Positions 45,761 to 58,730 of a DNA stretch of 64,000 bases are shown here, piece by piece. Both the position numbers and the translations under genes were made by a program. The number at the start of each line of letters is the position of its first letter. Positions within the stretch are counted from its first letter, which is position 1. The stretch covers positions 64,447,952-64,511,951 of the forward strand of contig CM055905.1 in the NCBI GenBank assembly GCA_029582155.1, written 5' to 3'. Source of the DNA: Panopea generosa. Its lineage: Eukaryota; Mollusca; Bivalvia; Adapedonta; Hiatellidae. A model generated the notes under the pieces. That model searched no databases and was not told the DNA's origin. It was given only the letters and a program-made list of their open reading frames with translations.

Positions 45761-48700
45761 GTAAGTAGGATAGTTTATTGACTAAAGACTCAATTTTGTG
45801 TATGTATGGCCATTCATCGATATAAGCATGTATAGCTTTAGTAAACAAATAGGTCCATTTATCTACGGCAAACTAAATATACGTATATATATATATATAT
45901 ATAAACAGGACCATTTATTGACTAGCTATTGATCACATATAGTTCAATGTATATTCTAGTTATGGGCTACAGATATGACCATTTATAGACTAGCTATTGA
46001 TCACTTAAAGGACAAAGTATATACTAGTTATGGGCTACAGATATGACCATTTATAGACTAGCTATTGATCACTTAAAGGACAAAGTATATACTAGTTATG
46101 GGCTACAGATATGACCATTTATAGACTAGCTATTGATCACTTAAAGAACAAAGTATATACTAGTTATGGGCTACAGATATGACCATTTATAGACCAGCTA
46201 TTGATCACTTCAAGGACAAAGTATATTCTAGTTATGGGCCACAGATATGACCATTTATAGACTAGCTATTGATCACTTAAAGGACAAAGTATATACTAGT
46301 TATGGGACACATGTAGGACCATTTATAGACTAGATATTAATCACATATAGGACAATGTTTATACATGTACTATTTATGGGCCACAGGTAGGACGATTTAT
46401 AGATTAGCTATTGATCACATATTCGACAAGTATATACTAGTTATGGGCCACAGGTAGGATCATTTATAGACTAGCTATTGATCACATATAGTACAATGTA
46501 TTTACTAGTAATGGGCCACAGGTAGGACCATTTATAGACTAACTATTGATCACATATAGGACACTTTATATAATAGGTAAAGGCCACAGGAAGGACATTT
46601 ATATACTAGCTATTGATCACATATAGGACAATGTATATACTAGTTATGGGCCACAGGTTGGACCATTTATAGACTAGCTATTGATCACATATAGGACAAT
46701 GTATATACTAGTTATAGGCCACAGGAAGGACATTTATATACTAGCTATTGATCACATATAGGACAATGTATATACTAGTTATGGGTCACAGATAGGACCA
46801 TTTATAGACTAGCTATTGATCACCTTAAAGACAATGTATTTACTAGTTACGGGCCATTGGTAGGACTTTTTATAGACTAGTTATTGATCACATATAGGAC
46901 AATGTATGTACTTGTTATGGACCAAAGGTAGGACAATTTATAGACTAGCTATTGATCACATATAGGACAATGTATATACTAGTTATGGGCTAAAGGTAGG
47001 ACCATTTATAGACTAGCTATTGATCACATATAGGACAATGTATATACTAGTTGTGGGCCAAAAGTAGGACTATTTATAGACTAGCTATTGATCACATTAA
47101 GGACAATGTATATACTAGTTATGGGCCAAAGGTAGGACTATCTATAGATTAGCTATTGATCACATTAAGGACAATGTATATACTAGTTATGGGCCATATG
47201 TAGGACCATTTGCACTAGCTATTGATCACATTTATATGAAAATTAAATACTATATATAGACTATTTATAGACCAGTTATATTCTACATAAACAACATTTA
47301 TAGACCAGTTATATAATACATAGATGCCAATTATAGAAACGTTATAGACTACATATGTACAATTTATAGAACATCTATAGACCATTTAAAGATAAGTTAT
47401 AACCTACAAACACACCATTTACAGACCAGCTAAATAATACATACACCATTTATAGACCAGTTATATAATACATAGATGCCAATTATAGACACGTTATATA
47501 CTACATATGTACAGTTTATATAGAACATCTATAGACTATTTATAGATTAATTATAAACAGGTTACTACATTTAGACCATTTATAGACCAGCTTTAATTAT
47601 GCTACACGTCTTTATATATATTTTATACCGATTATAGCCAACATATAGACAATTTATAAACTAGTTATAAACTACCAATATACCATTTCTCGATCAGATA
47701 TATGATACACAGGAAAAACCAATATTAGACTTGCTACCAATTGTAGGTGTTACCATTTATAAAACCAGTTATATACTACATATAAAACCTTTATACACCA
47801 TTTATGAATATAACAGCTACAGTCTACATAATTATATACCATTCATAGATTAGTTATAAATCATAGGCTTAGACTAGTTATAGACTACATATATACCATT
47901 TATATACTAGTTATAGACTACATATATACCATTTATATACTAGTTATAGACTACATATATACCATTTATATACTAGTTATAGACTACATATATACCATTT
48001 ATATACTAGTTATAGACTACATATATACCATTTACATACTAGTTATAGACTACATATATATCATGTATACACTAGTTATGGACTACATATACACCATTTA
48101 AATACTAGTTGTAGACTACATATATACCATTTATAGACTAGTTATAGACTGCACATACACCATTGATGAATATAACAGCTACAGTCTACATATATACCAT
48201 TCAAATACTAGTTGTGGACTACATGTATACCATTTATATACTAGTTGTAGACTATATATATACCATTTATAGACTAGTTATAGACTGCAGATACACCATT
48301 TATAAATAGAGCAGCTACAGTCTACATATATACCATCCATAGACTATAATAAATCATAGGTATAGACTAGTTATAAACTACATATATACCATTTATATAC
48401 TAGTTATAGACTGTAGATACACCATTTATGAATATAACAGCTACATTCTACATATATACCATTCACAGAATAGTTATAAATCATAGGTATAGTCTAGTTA
48501 TAGACTACATATATACCATTTATATACTAGTGATAGACTGCAGATACACCATTTATGAATAGAGCAGCTACAGACTACATATATACCATCCATAGACTGG
48601 TTATAAATCATAGATATAGACTAGTTATAGACTACATATATACCATTTATATACTAGATACACCATTTATGAATATAACAGCTACAGTCTACATATATAC

Positions 48701-51700
48701 CATTCATAGACTAGTTATAAATCATAGCTATAGATTAGTTATAGACTACATATATACCATTCATAGACTAGTTATAAATCATTGGCATTGACTAGTTATA
48801 GACTACATATGGACTATTTCACGACCAGATTAATGCTATACCTTTGATAGACAAGTTATAAATTACATATAGACCATTTATCGACTACTTTTATACGACA
48901 TATAGACCATTTATAGATCAGTTAAAGATTACATATACACCATTTACCGACTACTTATATACCACATATGGACCATTTATAAACAAGTTATAGACTACAT
49001 ATATACCATTTACCGACTACTTATATACTACATATAGACTATTTATAGACCAGTTATAGACTACATATATACCATTTACCGACTACTTATATAATACATA
49101 TAGACTATTTATAGACCAGTGAAAGATTACATATACACCATTTACCGACTACTTATATACTACATATAGACTATTTATAGACCAGTTATAGACTACATAT
49201 ATACCATTTACCGACTACTTATATACTACATATAGACTATTTATAGACCAGTTATAGACTACATATATACCATTTACCGACTACTTATATACTACATATA
49301 GACCATTTATAGACCAGTTATAGACTACATATATACCATTTACCGACTACTTATATACTACATATAGACTATTTATAGACCAGTTATAGACTACATATAT
49401 ACCATTTACCGACTACTTATATACTACATATAGACCATTTATAGACCAGTTATAGACTACATATATACCATTTACCGACTACTTATATACTACATATAGA
49501 CCATTTATAGACCAGTTATAGACTACATATATACCATTTACCGACTACTTATATACTACACATAGACCATTTATAGACCAGTTATAGACTACATATATAC
49601 CATTTACCGACTACTTTTATACTACATATAGACTATTTATAGACCAGTTATAGATTACATATATACCATTTATAGTCTAGCTATAAATCATAAGTATATG
49701 ATGCATGTAGACCATTCGTATACCAGCAAATAGGAAGGACTATTTATAGACAGACCAACCGAATATTTTGTTGTTTGTAGACTAGCTATAAACTAAACAA
49801 AGCACATTCGTATACAAGTTAGTCGAGCTAAAATAAATATTATAAAATGAGCATCTCGATTAATATGGTCGTTTTAAAAGTAAGTAATTGAGAAATGAGC
49901 GAATAACTCTGACATGCCGATAACTATCTATACTGTTGTGTTTACTGATTTGACATCATACTTGTTATATGTTTTAATATTGCGTTACACTAAGCGATGT
50001 AACAATTAACATTGTGTTAATGTAAGCGGAATGTGAATTGCATCACTGTAACACTTGATGATTTTTAGCTCGTCTTTTTGAAAAAAAACAAAGAGCTCAT
50101 GACCCTGTCGTTGTCGTCGTCGTCCGCTGGTTAAGTTTAATGTTTAGCTCAGCTTTTTCTCTGTTTCTGAACAATCAACTCATGTTACGGTGACTAAACT
50201 TCATTAACACATTCCTATCATGTTATACAAACCATGTGTATAGCTAACTTACATAAATTTCCATACTTTTGGTTTAAAAACCTAAGGGTTAAAAATTTTT
50301 TGTAAAGATCGGGTTTGAATGTTTTTACTTCTTTTTTTAAAAATCGTCGTCATCCGCTGGTTAAGTTTTATGTTTAGCTCAGCTTTTTCTCTGTTTCTAA
50401 ACAAACAACTCATGTTACGGCGACTAAACTTCATAAACACATTCATATCATGTTATACACACAATGTATATAGCTAACTTGCATATATTTACATACTTTG
50501 GGCTCTAAAACCTTCGGTTAAAGTTTTTTGTTTAGCTCGGGTTTGGTTAAAGTTTTATGTTTAGCTCAGCATTTTCTCTGTTTCTGAACAAACTTCTCAT
50601 GTTTTGGTGACTAAACTTCATAAACACATTTATATTATGTTGTAGAACAATGTATATAGCTGGCTTACATAAATTTCCATACTTTGGGCTTTAAAACCTA
50701 AGGGTTAAAGTTTTTTGTTTAGCTCGGGTTTGAATTTTTTTTTACTTTATTTTTTAAATAAATCTTATTTTTCAGTAATACTATTAATTCTCACTACCAA
50801 CTGAAAAAAATCACTGACATTGACCTTTATAATGGAATTTCTTGCCGGAGCCCAACCGCTACTCATATATATTTTTTTGTATTAAATCAAATACTCTGTC
50901 CCATTTCAACTTTGTTACCAACACCAAGACCCTCACCCCTACCCCGATCAACGCCCATTTTTTTTTTTTTTTAATTTTGTTTTGCATTCAATCAAATACT
51001 CTCCCCCATATCAACTTTGTTACCGACCCAATGATCCACACCCCTACCCCCCCCCCCCCCCCCCCAACCCCACCCCCCCCCCGCCTACCGCCACATAGTT
51101 TTTTGTATTAAATCAAATACTCTGCCCTAATTCAACTTTGTTACCGACCCCAAGACCCTAACTCTTACCCAACCCCCTCCCATCCCTGTCCTTTTTTTTT
51201 ATTTTTATTTTTTAAATTTTGTTTTGTTTTAAATTAAATACTTTGCCCCATTTCAACTTTGTTACTGACCCCAAGGACATCCTGAAAAGATTGTTTCATT
51301 TATAGTGGTATATCTGCATTTCCTGATGGTATATTATACTATACTGTTCTGTGATCGACAAGGCTAAAATAGTCGAGTTAACGTTATTCTTCGACATCTC
51401 TTTTTTTTTCGGTGATTTTTTTTAATCTATTTTATTTTTTAAATTATAGCATTGATTTTTTAAACTAATCACCATCAAGTTTAAAAAGTTTACTTCACTG
51501 ACTTTGACCTAAATAATAGATTTGGTAAAAAGACGAGCGTCTGCACCCGCTTGCGGTGCTCTTGTTTTTATTTAATCATAACTTTCTTGTGTACTTTTTT
51601 AATGTAATAAATATATAATAAAATTTCACATTGCCTGTTAATGGTTTGATATTATATGTGAAGTGTGTGTAAGCCGGATGACGGAATCACTAATAAATAA

Positions 51701-53172
51701 TTGAAATGAAAAACAAATGGAACTATATAATTAAAACACTCCCAAAATATTAATGTTCCAGGCCGTGTCAAGGGATTGACTACCTCCCTAATGTTGCCAA
51801 GGGTATCAAAACTAGCACCGAGGTCAAGGACGTTAAAGACGGGTTGGAACATGTCCAGGTGGGGCTTTCACAGATCATGAAAACCAGGGAAGAAGCTTTG
51901 AAGAGAATCAGAAAAGATAAAGACAAATGTCTGACGGACATAGACGCCGGTCGTGAGATGATAGTCAAACACCTAGACGAAATGGTGAAGAAAGCTAAAG
52001 ATGAAGTAGACGCCATGCACAACACATTGGAAAGTAAAATAAACACAGAAGTTCAAACACTGCGAGAAACAAAAGCAACTCTGGACATCAGCATAAAACA
52101 CTTTGAAAACCTTGAGGGAGATAACGAAGTGAACTTGTTTCTAAACGTAAGAAAAGGAAAACAAAACAACTGTAAAGGAAACAAGTTACTGGAACAGCTT
52201 AAAGAAACTGCAATGAATGAAACAATGAACTTTTCTTTCAACTCGGATATCACTGATTATTTTGCTAATTTGAAGAATATTGGAGCGGTAAAGTTGACAA
52301 CACTTGACGACGTATATATAACCCCTCAACCCCATCCTAAGATTAGAAACATTAAACCAATCAGATCCGCCACTTTGCATGGGGATATCACTATCAAGAA
52401 TGAGTCCTATTGTGATATAATGGGTTCATGTTCATGTCTGCTCTATGACAGATCATTAATGATAACAGATTGCGTAAATAAAACTTTAATGAGATTGGAT
52501 ACAAGCTACAAGGTTGTGGACATGTGTATAGTATCTGCTCGGCCATGGGGTGTTTGCAGAACAAGTCAAACAGAAGTAGCTGTAGCACTGAATGACGACA
52601 AGAAGATACAGTTTGTATCTACATCCGGCAGACTGTCCGTCTCAAGGTCATTCCAGGTGAAACTGTTCCCTAAATACCTGGCCGCCAGTAATGGAGAGTT
52701 GTTTGTCACCAGTGACAGACCAACACAAGTAGGAGTGTACAACATGACCGGCAGCCACTTGAGAACCATCAGTAATGATCCAACAGGACGGAGAATATTC
52801 GACAACCCAAGAGGGATTGTTCTGAGCAATGATGGAACCAAAGTACACGTGATAGATGGGACAAAAGGCGTGATTACCATGACAAGACAGGGACATGTAC
52901 AACACACCTTCACTGACCCACAACTCAAGTCTCCCTGGGGAGCATGTGTCCTGGAGAATGACGACATACTGGTATGCGGAAACAGTTCCACCAACATAAT
53001 ACAGGTGGATATGCAGGGGAGGAAGATAAATGTTCTACTGACAGAGACAGATGGGATACGCTGGCCACAGTCACTCTCGCCAAAGTCACTCACGTATGAC
53101 GTCATCAACTCTAGACTGATAGTTACCATGGGTGGTACAGTATATATAAAAGTGTTCAGGTTGTTAAGATAG
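45420..53172 (+). CDS. RING-less TRIM-like protein (B-box 1, B-box 2, coiled coil, NHL-like C-terminus), two exons
   Basis: Exons 45420-45760 and 51762-53172 join AG/G in phase 2 to give 583 residues. B-box 1 has all eight ligands: C21, C24, C37, C40, C45, C48, H52, H61. B-box 2 has C85, H88, C97, H100, C105, C108, H113, C116 and crosses the exon junction (GHR/PCQGIDYLPNVAKG). A heptad-rich, charged coiled coil spans about 142-235. Residues about 320-583 hold repeated blades such as NPRGIVLSNDGTKVHVID and SPWGACVLENDDILVCG, typical of an NHL/six-bladed propeller. There is no RING, so ubiquitin ligase activity is not expected directly. Such proteins are cytoplasmic scaffolds, heavily expanded in bivalves. 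The start ATG has a good context (CAAAATGG). The intron is almost entirely repeats. Confidence 0.93.
45940..47230. repeat. 68-bp tandem array in the TRIM-like intron (~19 copies)
   Basis: The unit is ACCATTTATAGACTAGCTAT, TGATCACTTAAAGGACAAAG, TATATACTAGTTATGGGCTA, CAGATATG. The left units are nearly identical; to the right the TTAAAGGACAAAG block becomes ATATAGGACAATG. This gradient suggests recent expansion at the left edge. Confidence 0.94.
47231..49690. repeat. related 33-66-bp tandem repeats in the TRIM-like intron
   Basis: Built from the same words as the 68-bp array (ACCATTTATA, GACTAGTTAT, AGACTACATAT). There are three zones: mixed spacing to 47860; ~35-bp units (GACTACATATATACCATTTA) and longer composites to 48790; then a regular 66-bp unit with ACCATTTACCGACTACTTAT from 48860 to 49670. 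All are variants of one ancestral motif. Confidence 0.9.
50066..51564. mobile_element. composite dispersed element in the TRIM-like intron
   Basis: It starts TAGCTCGTCTTTTTGAAAAA and ends with AAAAAGACGAGCGTCTGCAC followed by GCGGTGCTCTTG, so the terminal words are inverted but shuffled. It has two internal repeat blocks: three ~215-bp units (TTTAGCTCAGCTTTTTCTCT) from 50130, and four ~115-bp units (CAACTTTGTTACC) from about 50905. A C-run lies at 51046-51065. From memory these ends are common in bivalve genomes. No coding region. Confidence 0.7.
51762..53172 (+). CDS. TRIM-like exon 2 (end of B-box 2, coiled coil, propeller)
   Basis: Acceptor TTAATGTTCCAG, then 1411 bases uninterrupted to TAG. 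Its first codons, PCQGIDYLPNVAKG, complete B-box 2 in frame, which confirms the join to 45760. Antisense open frames over 52053-53129 are shadows. Confidence 0.93.
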
Positions 53173-53212
53173 ACATCGAAAACATTAATAATGTGACGAT
53201 AAAATGAAGCAA

Positions 53213-53218
53213 AATAAA
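53213..53218 (+). promoter_or_regulatory. candidate polyadenylation signal of the TRIM-like gene
   Basis: AATAAA 41 bases after the stop codon. A second AATAAA is at 53569-53574. Which is used cannot be told from sequence. Confidence 0.45.
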
Positions 53219-53770
53219 GAAACGCCTATTTACACGAACTATATCGAATAGTTCAGAGTACGAACAAGTAAAAATATATGTAATTGAGTACAATTAACAG
53301 TTAACTCACTGCGCATCTCAGATACATGTCTGTGGTATTTATATATTGTGTTCTACGAGTATGACACGGCATTACAGAGCGCTTAAACGAAACTGTTCAT
53401 TGAAACTTAAAGTCAGACATAACATAACGTTTGGTGTCTATATCATGAATCATTGCTTGTATTATATAATTAGAGCATATAGGTCTTATAATAAATATAG
53501 TGTGTATACTTTCAAATGTTAATATAAAAAATTAAATATCAAAAAATGTAAATATAATACTCAAAAAAATAAATTTTATTTGTTAACAAAATGGTATGGA
53601 CACAACAATTTGTTGCAATAGCTTCTATATCTATGTGAAATATGTTAAATCCCAGCCTCCCCTGGGTATACAACATACAATGTGATTTATGGTACGTTTA
53701 CAAAGGCCAGACTTCAATTCCTGTTTTCCAGAGCAGGCTTGGAGAAGGTGTCGTTGATTATATAATATTA
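53219..53770. other. 3' flank of the TRIM-like gene
   Basis: The first 130 bases are the source of the stray copy at 58731-58992. The remainder is AT-rich with no gene. Confidence 0.5.
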
Positions 53771-54515
53771 TCAAATACTTGACATGACAGAGCATAGATA
53801 CAGGTATTTGTCATGTCGGAGTATAGATACATGTATTTGTCATATAGATACATGTATTTGTCATGACGGAGTATAGATACAGGTATTTGTCATGGCGGAG
53901 CATAGATACAGGTATGTGTCATGACGGAGTATAGATACATGTATTTGTCATGACGGGGTATAGATACAGGTGTTTGTCATGACGGAGTATATATACAGGT
54001 ATTTGTCATGACGGAGTATAGATACAGGTATCTGCATGACGGAGTATAGATACAGGTATTGTCATGACGGAGCATAGGTACAGGTATTTGTCATAACGGA
54101 ATATAGATACATGTATTTGTCATGACGGAGTAAGATACAGGTATTTATCATGACGGAGTATAGTTACAGGTATTTGTCATGACAGAGTATAGATACATGT
54201 ATTTGTCATGACGGAGTATAGCTACACGTTTGTGTCATGACATAGCATAGATACAAGTATATGTCATGGCAGAGTATAGATATAATTACATGTCATGACA
54301 GAGTATAGATCCAACTATATGGCATGACAGAGCATAGATACAAGTAAACGTCATCACAGAGTATAGATGCAAGTATATGTCTTGACAGAGCATATATGCA
54401 AGTGCAATTCATGACATAGTACAGATACAAATATATGTCTTGACAGAGCATATATACAACTATATGTCATGACAGAACATAGATACAAATATTTGTCATG
54501 ACAGAGCATAGATAC
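53771..54515. repeat. 29-bp tandem array (~25 copies), decaying to the right
   Basis: The unit TAGATACAGGTATTTGTCAT plus GACGGAGTA is regular to about 54200, then drifts (ATATGTCATGACAGAGCATA). It is unrelated in sequence to the other 29-bp array. Confidence 0.93.
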
Positions 54516-54659
54516 AATCTCTGTATAAAAGAATCTATCTCATCAGTTTGCCTCTTTACTGACGTTTTTCCGTGTGCTTGTTGAGTTGTTATTTTTTGTA
54601 TTTTTAGTTTGTGAACATTATTTATGGAGTAAAACAAATTATGTATCAATTAAATTTTC

Positions 54660-55526
54660 GTTTGAGTGTTAGATAAAAAATATTTATTTTCTCTATACCG
54701 GTTGAACACATTTGGAAATATCCATAACTTTGATATAAATTTTAAAAATTTAATTTCAATGCAGTTTTTTAGAACACCTCGGTTTTATGTTAAACTTTAT
54801 TCATTTTTTTTTTGGCAATATTGTATTTTGTTATTGAGAATTTTACTACTAACAAGTTTTTATCGAAATGTAAAATAGTTAATTCAAATCTCTGTGAATT
54901 TTGTGACAGATATCCAGAAACTTTAGAACATTTATTTTGGGAATGTCATTATGTAAGAGCCTTTTGGACTCGGGTCCATAACTTTTGTATTTCAAACAAT
55001 CAACCTTTCAACATATGTTATCAAAATATATCGTTCGGGTTATATAACTCTCCATCAGTTTAATTTCTTCAATTTACCAAACTGTAAAATATTACTTGCT
55101 AAATACTTCATATTTAAGAATAAAAACACGAAGACAGTTCCCAGTATTGAAACATTCATACCATATCTACAAAAAAAACAAGCAAATAGAAAAACTTATT
55201 GCAATAAACAAAAACAAACTTAGGTCACAGGAAAATAAATGGAGAAATATGTAAACTATAATAAAAAAATCAATACTGCATATAGCTTCTCATTTTCTCA
55301 ACTGTAAATTTCTACTTGTCTTATCTTTGCTATTTTTCTACTCCCTTTTATCCATTTTTAATATTTTCTTTTTATATTCACCCTTAAATTATGACTTGTA
55401 AGACATTGTATGCATGTCATGTTATCTAAAGGTATCATGTAATGTGTTAAGAAAATTATATAGCTTGTATTATACATGAACAGTTTTTGTATAACATTGT
55501 ATAATGTCTTACATGGAATAAAAGAT
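54660..55526 (+). mobile_element. LINE 3' remnant (reverse-transcriptase C-terminal zinc-binding region)
   Basis: Plus-strand frames read RLNTFGNIHNFDINFKNL, then CEFCDRYPETLEHLFWEC with HYVRAFW, the C-x2-C-H-C zinc-binding motif that follows the reverse transcriptase of many non-LTR retrotransposons. A frameshift follows near 55045, then LLAKYFIFKNKNTKTVPSIE and TFIPYLQKKQANRKTYCNK to a stop. The AT-rich tail ends at an AATAAAAG near 55520. Upstream parts are missing, as expected for 5'-truncated insertion, and the frames are broken. It is dead. Confidence 0.8.
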
Positions 55527-55800
55527 ATTCATCACAGAATATTGTATTTTGTTTTTAAATAAATTGATTACCTTCAACATGCCTATAGAATGACTGAGAG
55601 TTTCTCAAAATAGTTTCCAGAAGTTTTCTTATGTATCTAAACATTTACTGTTTTGGCAACACTACATTTGCATTGATTTGCCCGTTCAAACGAAATTTTA
55701 CTGTAACATTTTGTTTTACTTGACCAATGTTCAGAAGTAAAACATTTTATTTACCATTTCATTTAAAGTGGTCTAAACGGAAACGTAGATATAGTAAGTA
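55527..55800. other. spacer, nothing recognised
   Basis: AT-rich sequence between the LINE remnant and the MITE left end. Confidence 0.5.
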
Positions 55801-55904
55801 CAGTCAAACCTGTATTAGCGGTCACCTCTATTAAGCAGCTACTTGTGTTAAGCAGCCACATATGTTATTTCCCATTTATATGCTTTCAGAGCAAATTGAA
55901 GTTC
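55801..55904. mobile_element. MITE left end, CAGTCAAACCTG family
   Basis: CAGTCAAACCTGTATTAGCG after TA, then TTAAGCAGCTACTTGTGTTA and ATTTCCCATTTATATGCTTT, TCAGAGCAAATTGA. The same internal words occur in the complete copies at 13987 and 16675. The right end is missing; the 33-bp array takes its place. Confidence 0.75.
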
Positions 55905-57955
55905 ATGAACGCAGCCAACTATCCTTCTCACAAGTTTATGAACGGAGCCCACAAGTTTATGAACGCAGCCAACTATCCTTCTCACAAGTTTATGAACGGA
56001 GCCAACTATCCTTCTCACAAGTTTATGAACGGAGCCAACTATCTTTCTCACAAGTTTATGAACGCAGCCAACTATCCTTCTCACAAGTTTATGAACGCAG
56101 CCAACTATCCTTCTCACAAGTTTATGGACGGAGCCAACTATCCTTCTCACAAGTCTATGAACGCAGCCAACTATCCTTCTCACAAGTTTATGGACGGAGC
56201 CAACTATCCTTCTCACAAGTTTATGAACGCAGCCAACTATCCTTCCCACAAGTTTACGATCGGAGCCTACTACCCTTCTCACAAGTTTACGAATAGGGCC
56301 TACTACCCTTCTCACAAGTTTACGATCGGGGCCTACTACCCTTCTCACAAGTTTATGAATCGGGCCTACTATCCTATTCACAAGTTTATGAACGGAGCCA
56401 ACTATCCTTCTCACAAGTTTATGGACGGAGCCAACTATCCTTCTCACAAGTTTATGAACGCAGCCAACTATCCTTCCCACAAGTTTACGATCGGAGCCTA
56501 CTACCCTTCTCACAAGTTTACGAATAGGGCCTACTACCCTTCTCACAAGTTTACGATCGGGGCCTACTACCCTTCTCACAAGTTTATGAATCGGGCCTAC
56601 TATCCTATTCACAAGTTTATGAACGGAGCCAACTATCCTTCACACAAGTTTATGAACGCAGCCAACTATCCTTCTCACAAGTTTATGGACGGAGCCAACT
56701 ATCCTTCTCACAAGTTTATGAACGCAGCCAACTATCCTTCCCACAAGTTTACGATCGGAGCCTACTACCCTTCTCACAAGTTTACGAATAGGGCCTACTA
56801 CCCTTCTCTCAAGTTTACGATCGGGGCCTACTACCCTTCTCACAAGTTTATGAATCGGGCCTACTATCCTATTCACAAGTTTATGAACGGAGCCAACTAT
56901 CCTTCTCACAAGTTTATGGACGGAGCCAACTATCCTTCTCACAAGTTTATGAACGCAGCCAACTATCCTTCCCACAAGTTTACGATCGGAGCCTACTACC
57001 CTTCTCACAAGTTTACGAATAGGGCCTACTACCCTTCTCACAAGTTTACGATCGGGGCCTACTACCCTTCTCACAAGTTTATGAATCGGGCCTACTATCC
57101 TATTCACAAGTTTATGAACGGAGCCAACTATCCTTCACAAAAGTTTATGAACGCAGCCAACTATCCTTCTCACAAGTTTATGAACGCAGCCAACTATCCT
57201 TCTCACAAGTTTATGAAAGGAGCCAACTATCCTTCTCACAAGTTTATGAACGGAGCCAACTATCCTTCTCACAAGTTTATGAACGCAGCTAACTATCCTT
57301 CTCACAAGTTTATGAACTGAGCTGGCTACCCTTCCCACAAGTTTACGATCGGAGCCTACTAACCTTCCCACAATTTTACGATCGGAGCCTACTACCCTTC
57401 TCACAAGTTTACGAATGGGGCCTACTACCCTTCTCACAAGTTTATGATCGGAGCCTACTGCCCTTCTCACAAGTTTACGAATGGGGCCTACTACCATTCT
57501 CACAAGTTTACGATCGGAGCCTACTACCCTTCTCACAAGTTTACGAATGGGGCCTACTACCCTTCTCACAAGTTTACGATCAGAGCTTACTACCCTTGTC
57601 ACAAGTTTACGAATGGGACCTACTACCATTCTCAATAGTTTACGATCAGAGCTTACTACCCTTCTGACACGTTTACGAATGGGGCCTACTACCCTTCTCA
57701 CAAGTTTACGATCGGAGCCTACTACCCTTATCACAAGTTTACGAATGGGGCTTGCTACCCTTCTCACAAGTTTACGAATGGGTCCTACTACCCTTCTCAC
57801 AAGTTTACGAATGGGGTCTATTACCCTTCTCACAAGTTTACGAATGGGGCCTACTACCCTTCTCACAAGTTTACGATCGAAGCGTACTTCCCTTCTCATA
57901 AGTTTACGAATGGAGACTACTACCCTTGTCACAAGTTTATGAACGAAGTCGACTA
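55905..57955. repeat. 33-bp minisatellite (~62 copies) with higher-order units
   Basis: The unit is GAACGCAGCCAACTATCCTT plus CTCACAAGTTTAT and variants. A marked variant (CCTTCCCACAAGTTTACGAT) begins at 56241, 56472, 56736 and 56967, that is, spacings of 231, 264 and 231 bases or 7, 8 and 7 units. The period is a multiple of three and the unit lacks stops in several frames. This produces a 491-codon plus frame (55845-57320, repeats like MNAANYPSHKF) and minus frames of 155-295 codons. Equal openness of both strands argues against a gene. Confidence 0.96.
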
Positions 57956-58269
57956 ACATAGCGATGAGAGGTATGGGGTCTCGAGACAGCCCTTTGTGTA
58001 CATCAACCATTGAAGCACTCATTATGTGACATTAAAAACTCACAATACCAATTTTATCACATGACATTTAGTTTAATTCAACATTCAAACAAAACACGAC
58101 TTATCATATCTGGCATATTGTTACTTTGGTACCAGTTTGTAATAAATACATGAACAAATAGAAAACGAATAAAAACAAAACATTGGCAAGGCAAATATTG
58201 CATATCAATTTAGTAACGCCTTTACGAACATGTCTTGCTATAGATACATGTGTAAGACAATTACAAATC
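57956..58269. other. spacer, nothing recognised
   Basis: Unique-looking AT-rich sequence after the array. The expected MITE right end was looked for here and not found. Confidence 0.5.
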
Positions 58270-58727
58270 CAACCCTTGTACCCTAATGGAAATTCAATCA
58301 TTTTTATTTAACAAAAAATCAAATTTGTTACTAGACAATGCTTTATATCTCAAATTGAACAACATATTTACTCAAATGGTCAAAAAAATGAGAATTTTCC
58401 ATTTTCCCATAGTATTCCTATGTAAAACTCAAAGAGCCCTTACAGGGCCACTATACATCTCAGTGTCTCTTGATTTGTACAAGCTTTGAACTCTTAATTA
58501 TAAGGATATTTTATATTAAATAGGAACAAATATGACTGACCGGTTGTTGAAAATAAGATTCATGACAATGTTCAATTTTAATCATTTTGTGACCCCACCT
58601 TGCCCCTTTTAGAAAGTCAGTCCTCCGTATCGAACAAAATCATATTTGTTATGACTAGAAAGTGCTTCAAAACTCAAACTTTATTTTAAAAAAAGTCATA
58701 AATGAATGACAAAAAAGAGAGTTTTCC
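58270..58727 (+). repeat. dispersed repeat R1, one unit plus part
   Basis: It holds CTAATGGAAATTCAATCATT, GTTACTAGACAATGCTTTAT, CATAGTATTCCTATGTAAAA and GACCCCACCTTGCCCC, matching 1060-1500 closely. It stops at GAGAGTTTTCC, where the stray TRIM 3' sequence begins. Confidence 0.75.
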
Positions 58728-58730
58728 GCG

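Noticed and set aside
52566..53129. 187-codon minus-strand frame
   Set aside because: It is antisense to the propeller-encoding exon of the TRIM-like gene, has no recognisable domain, and is a shadow.
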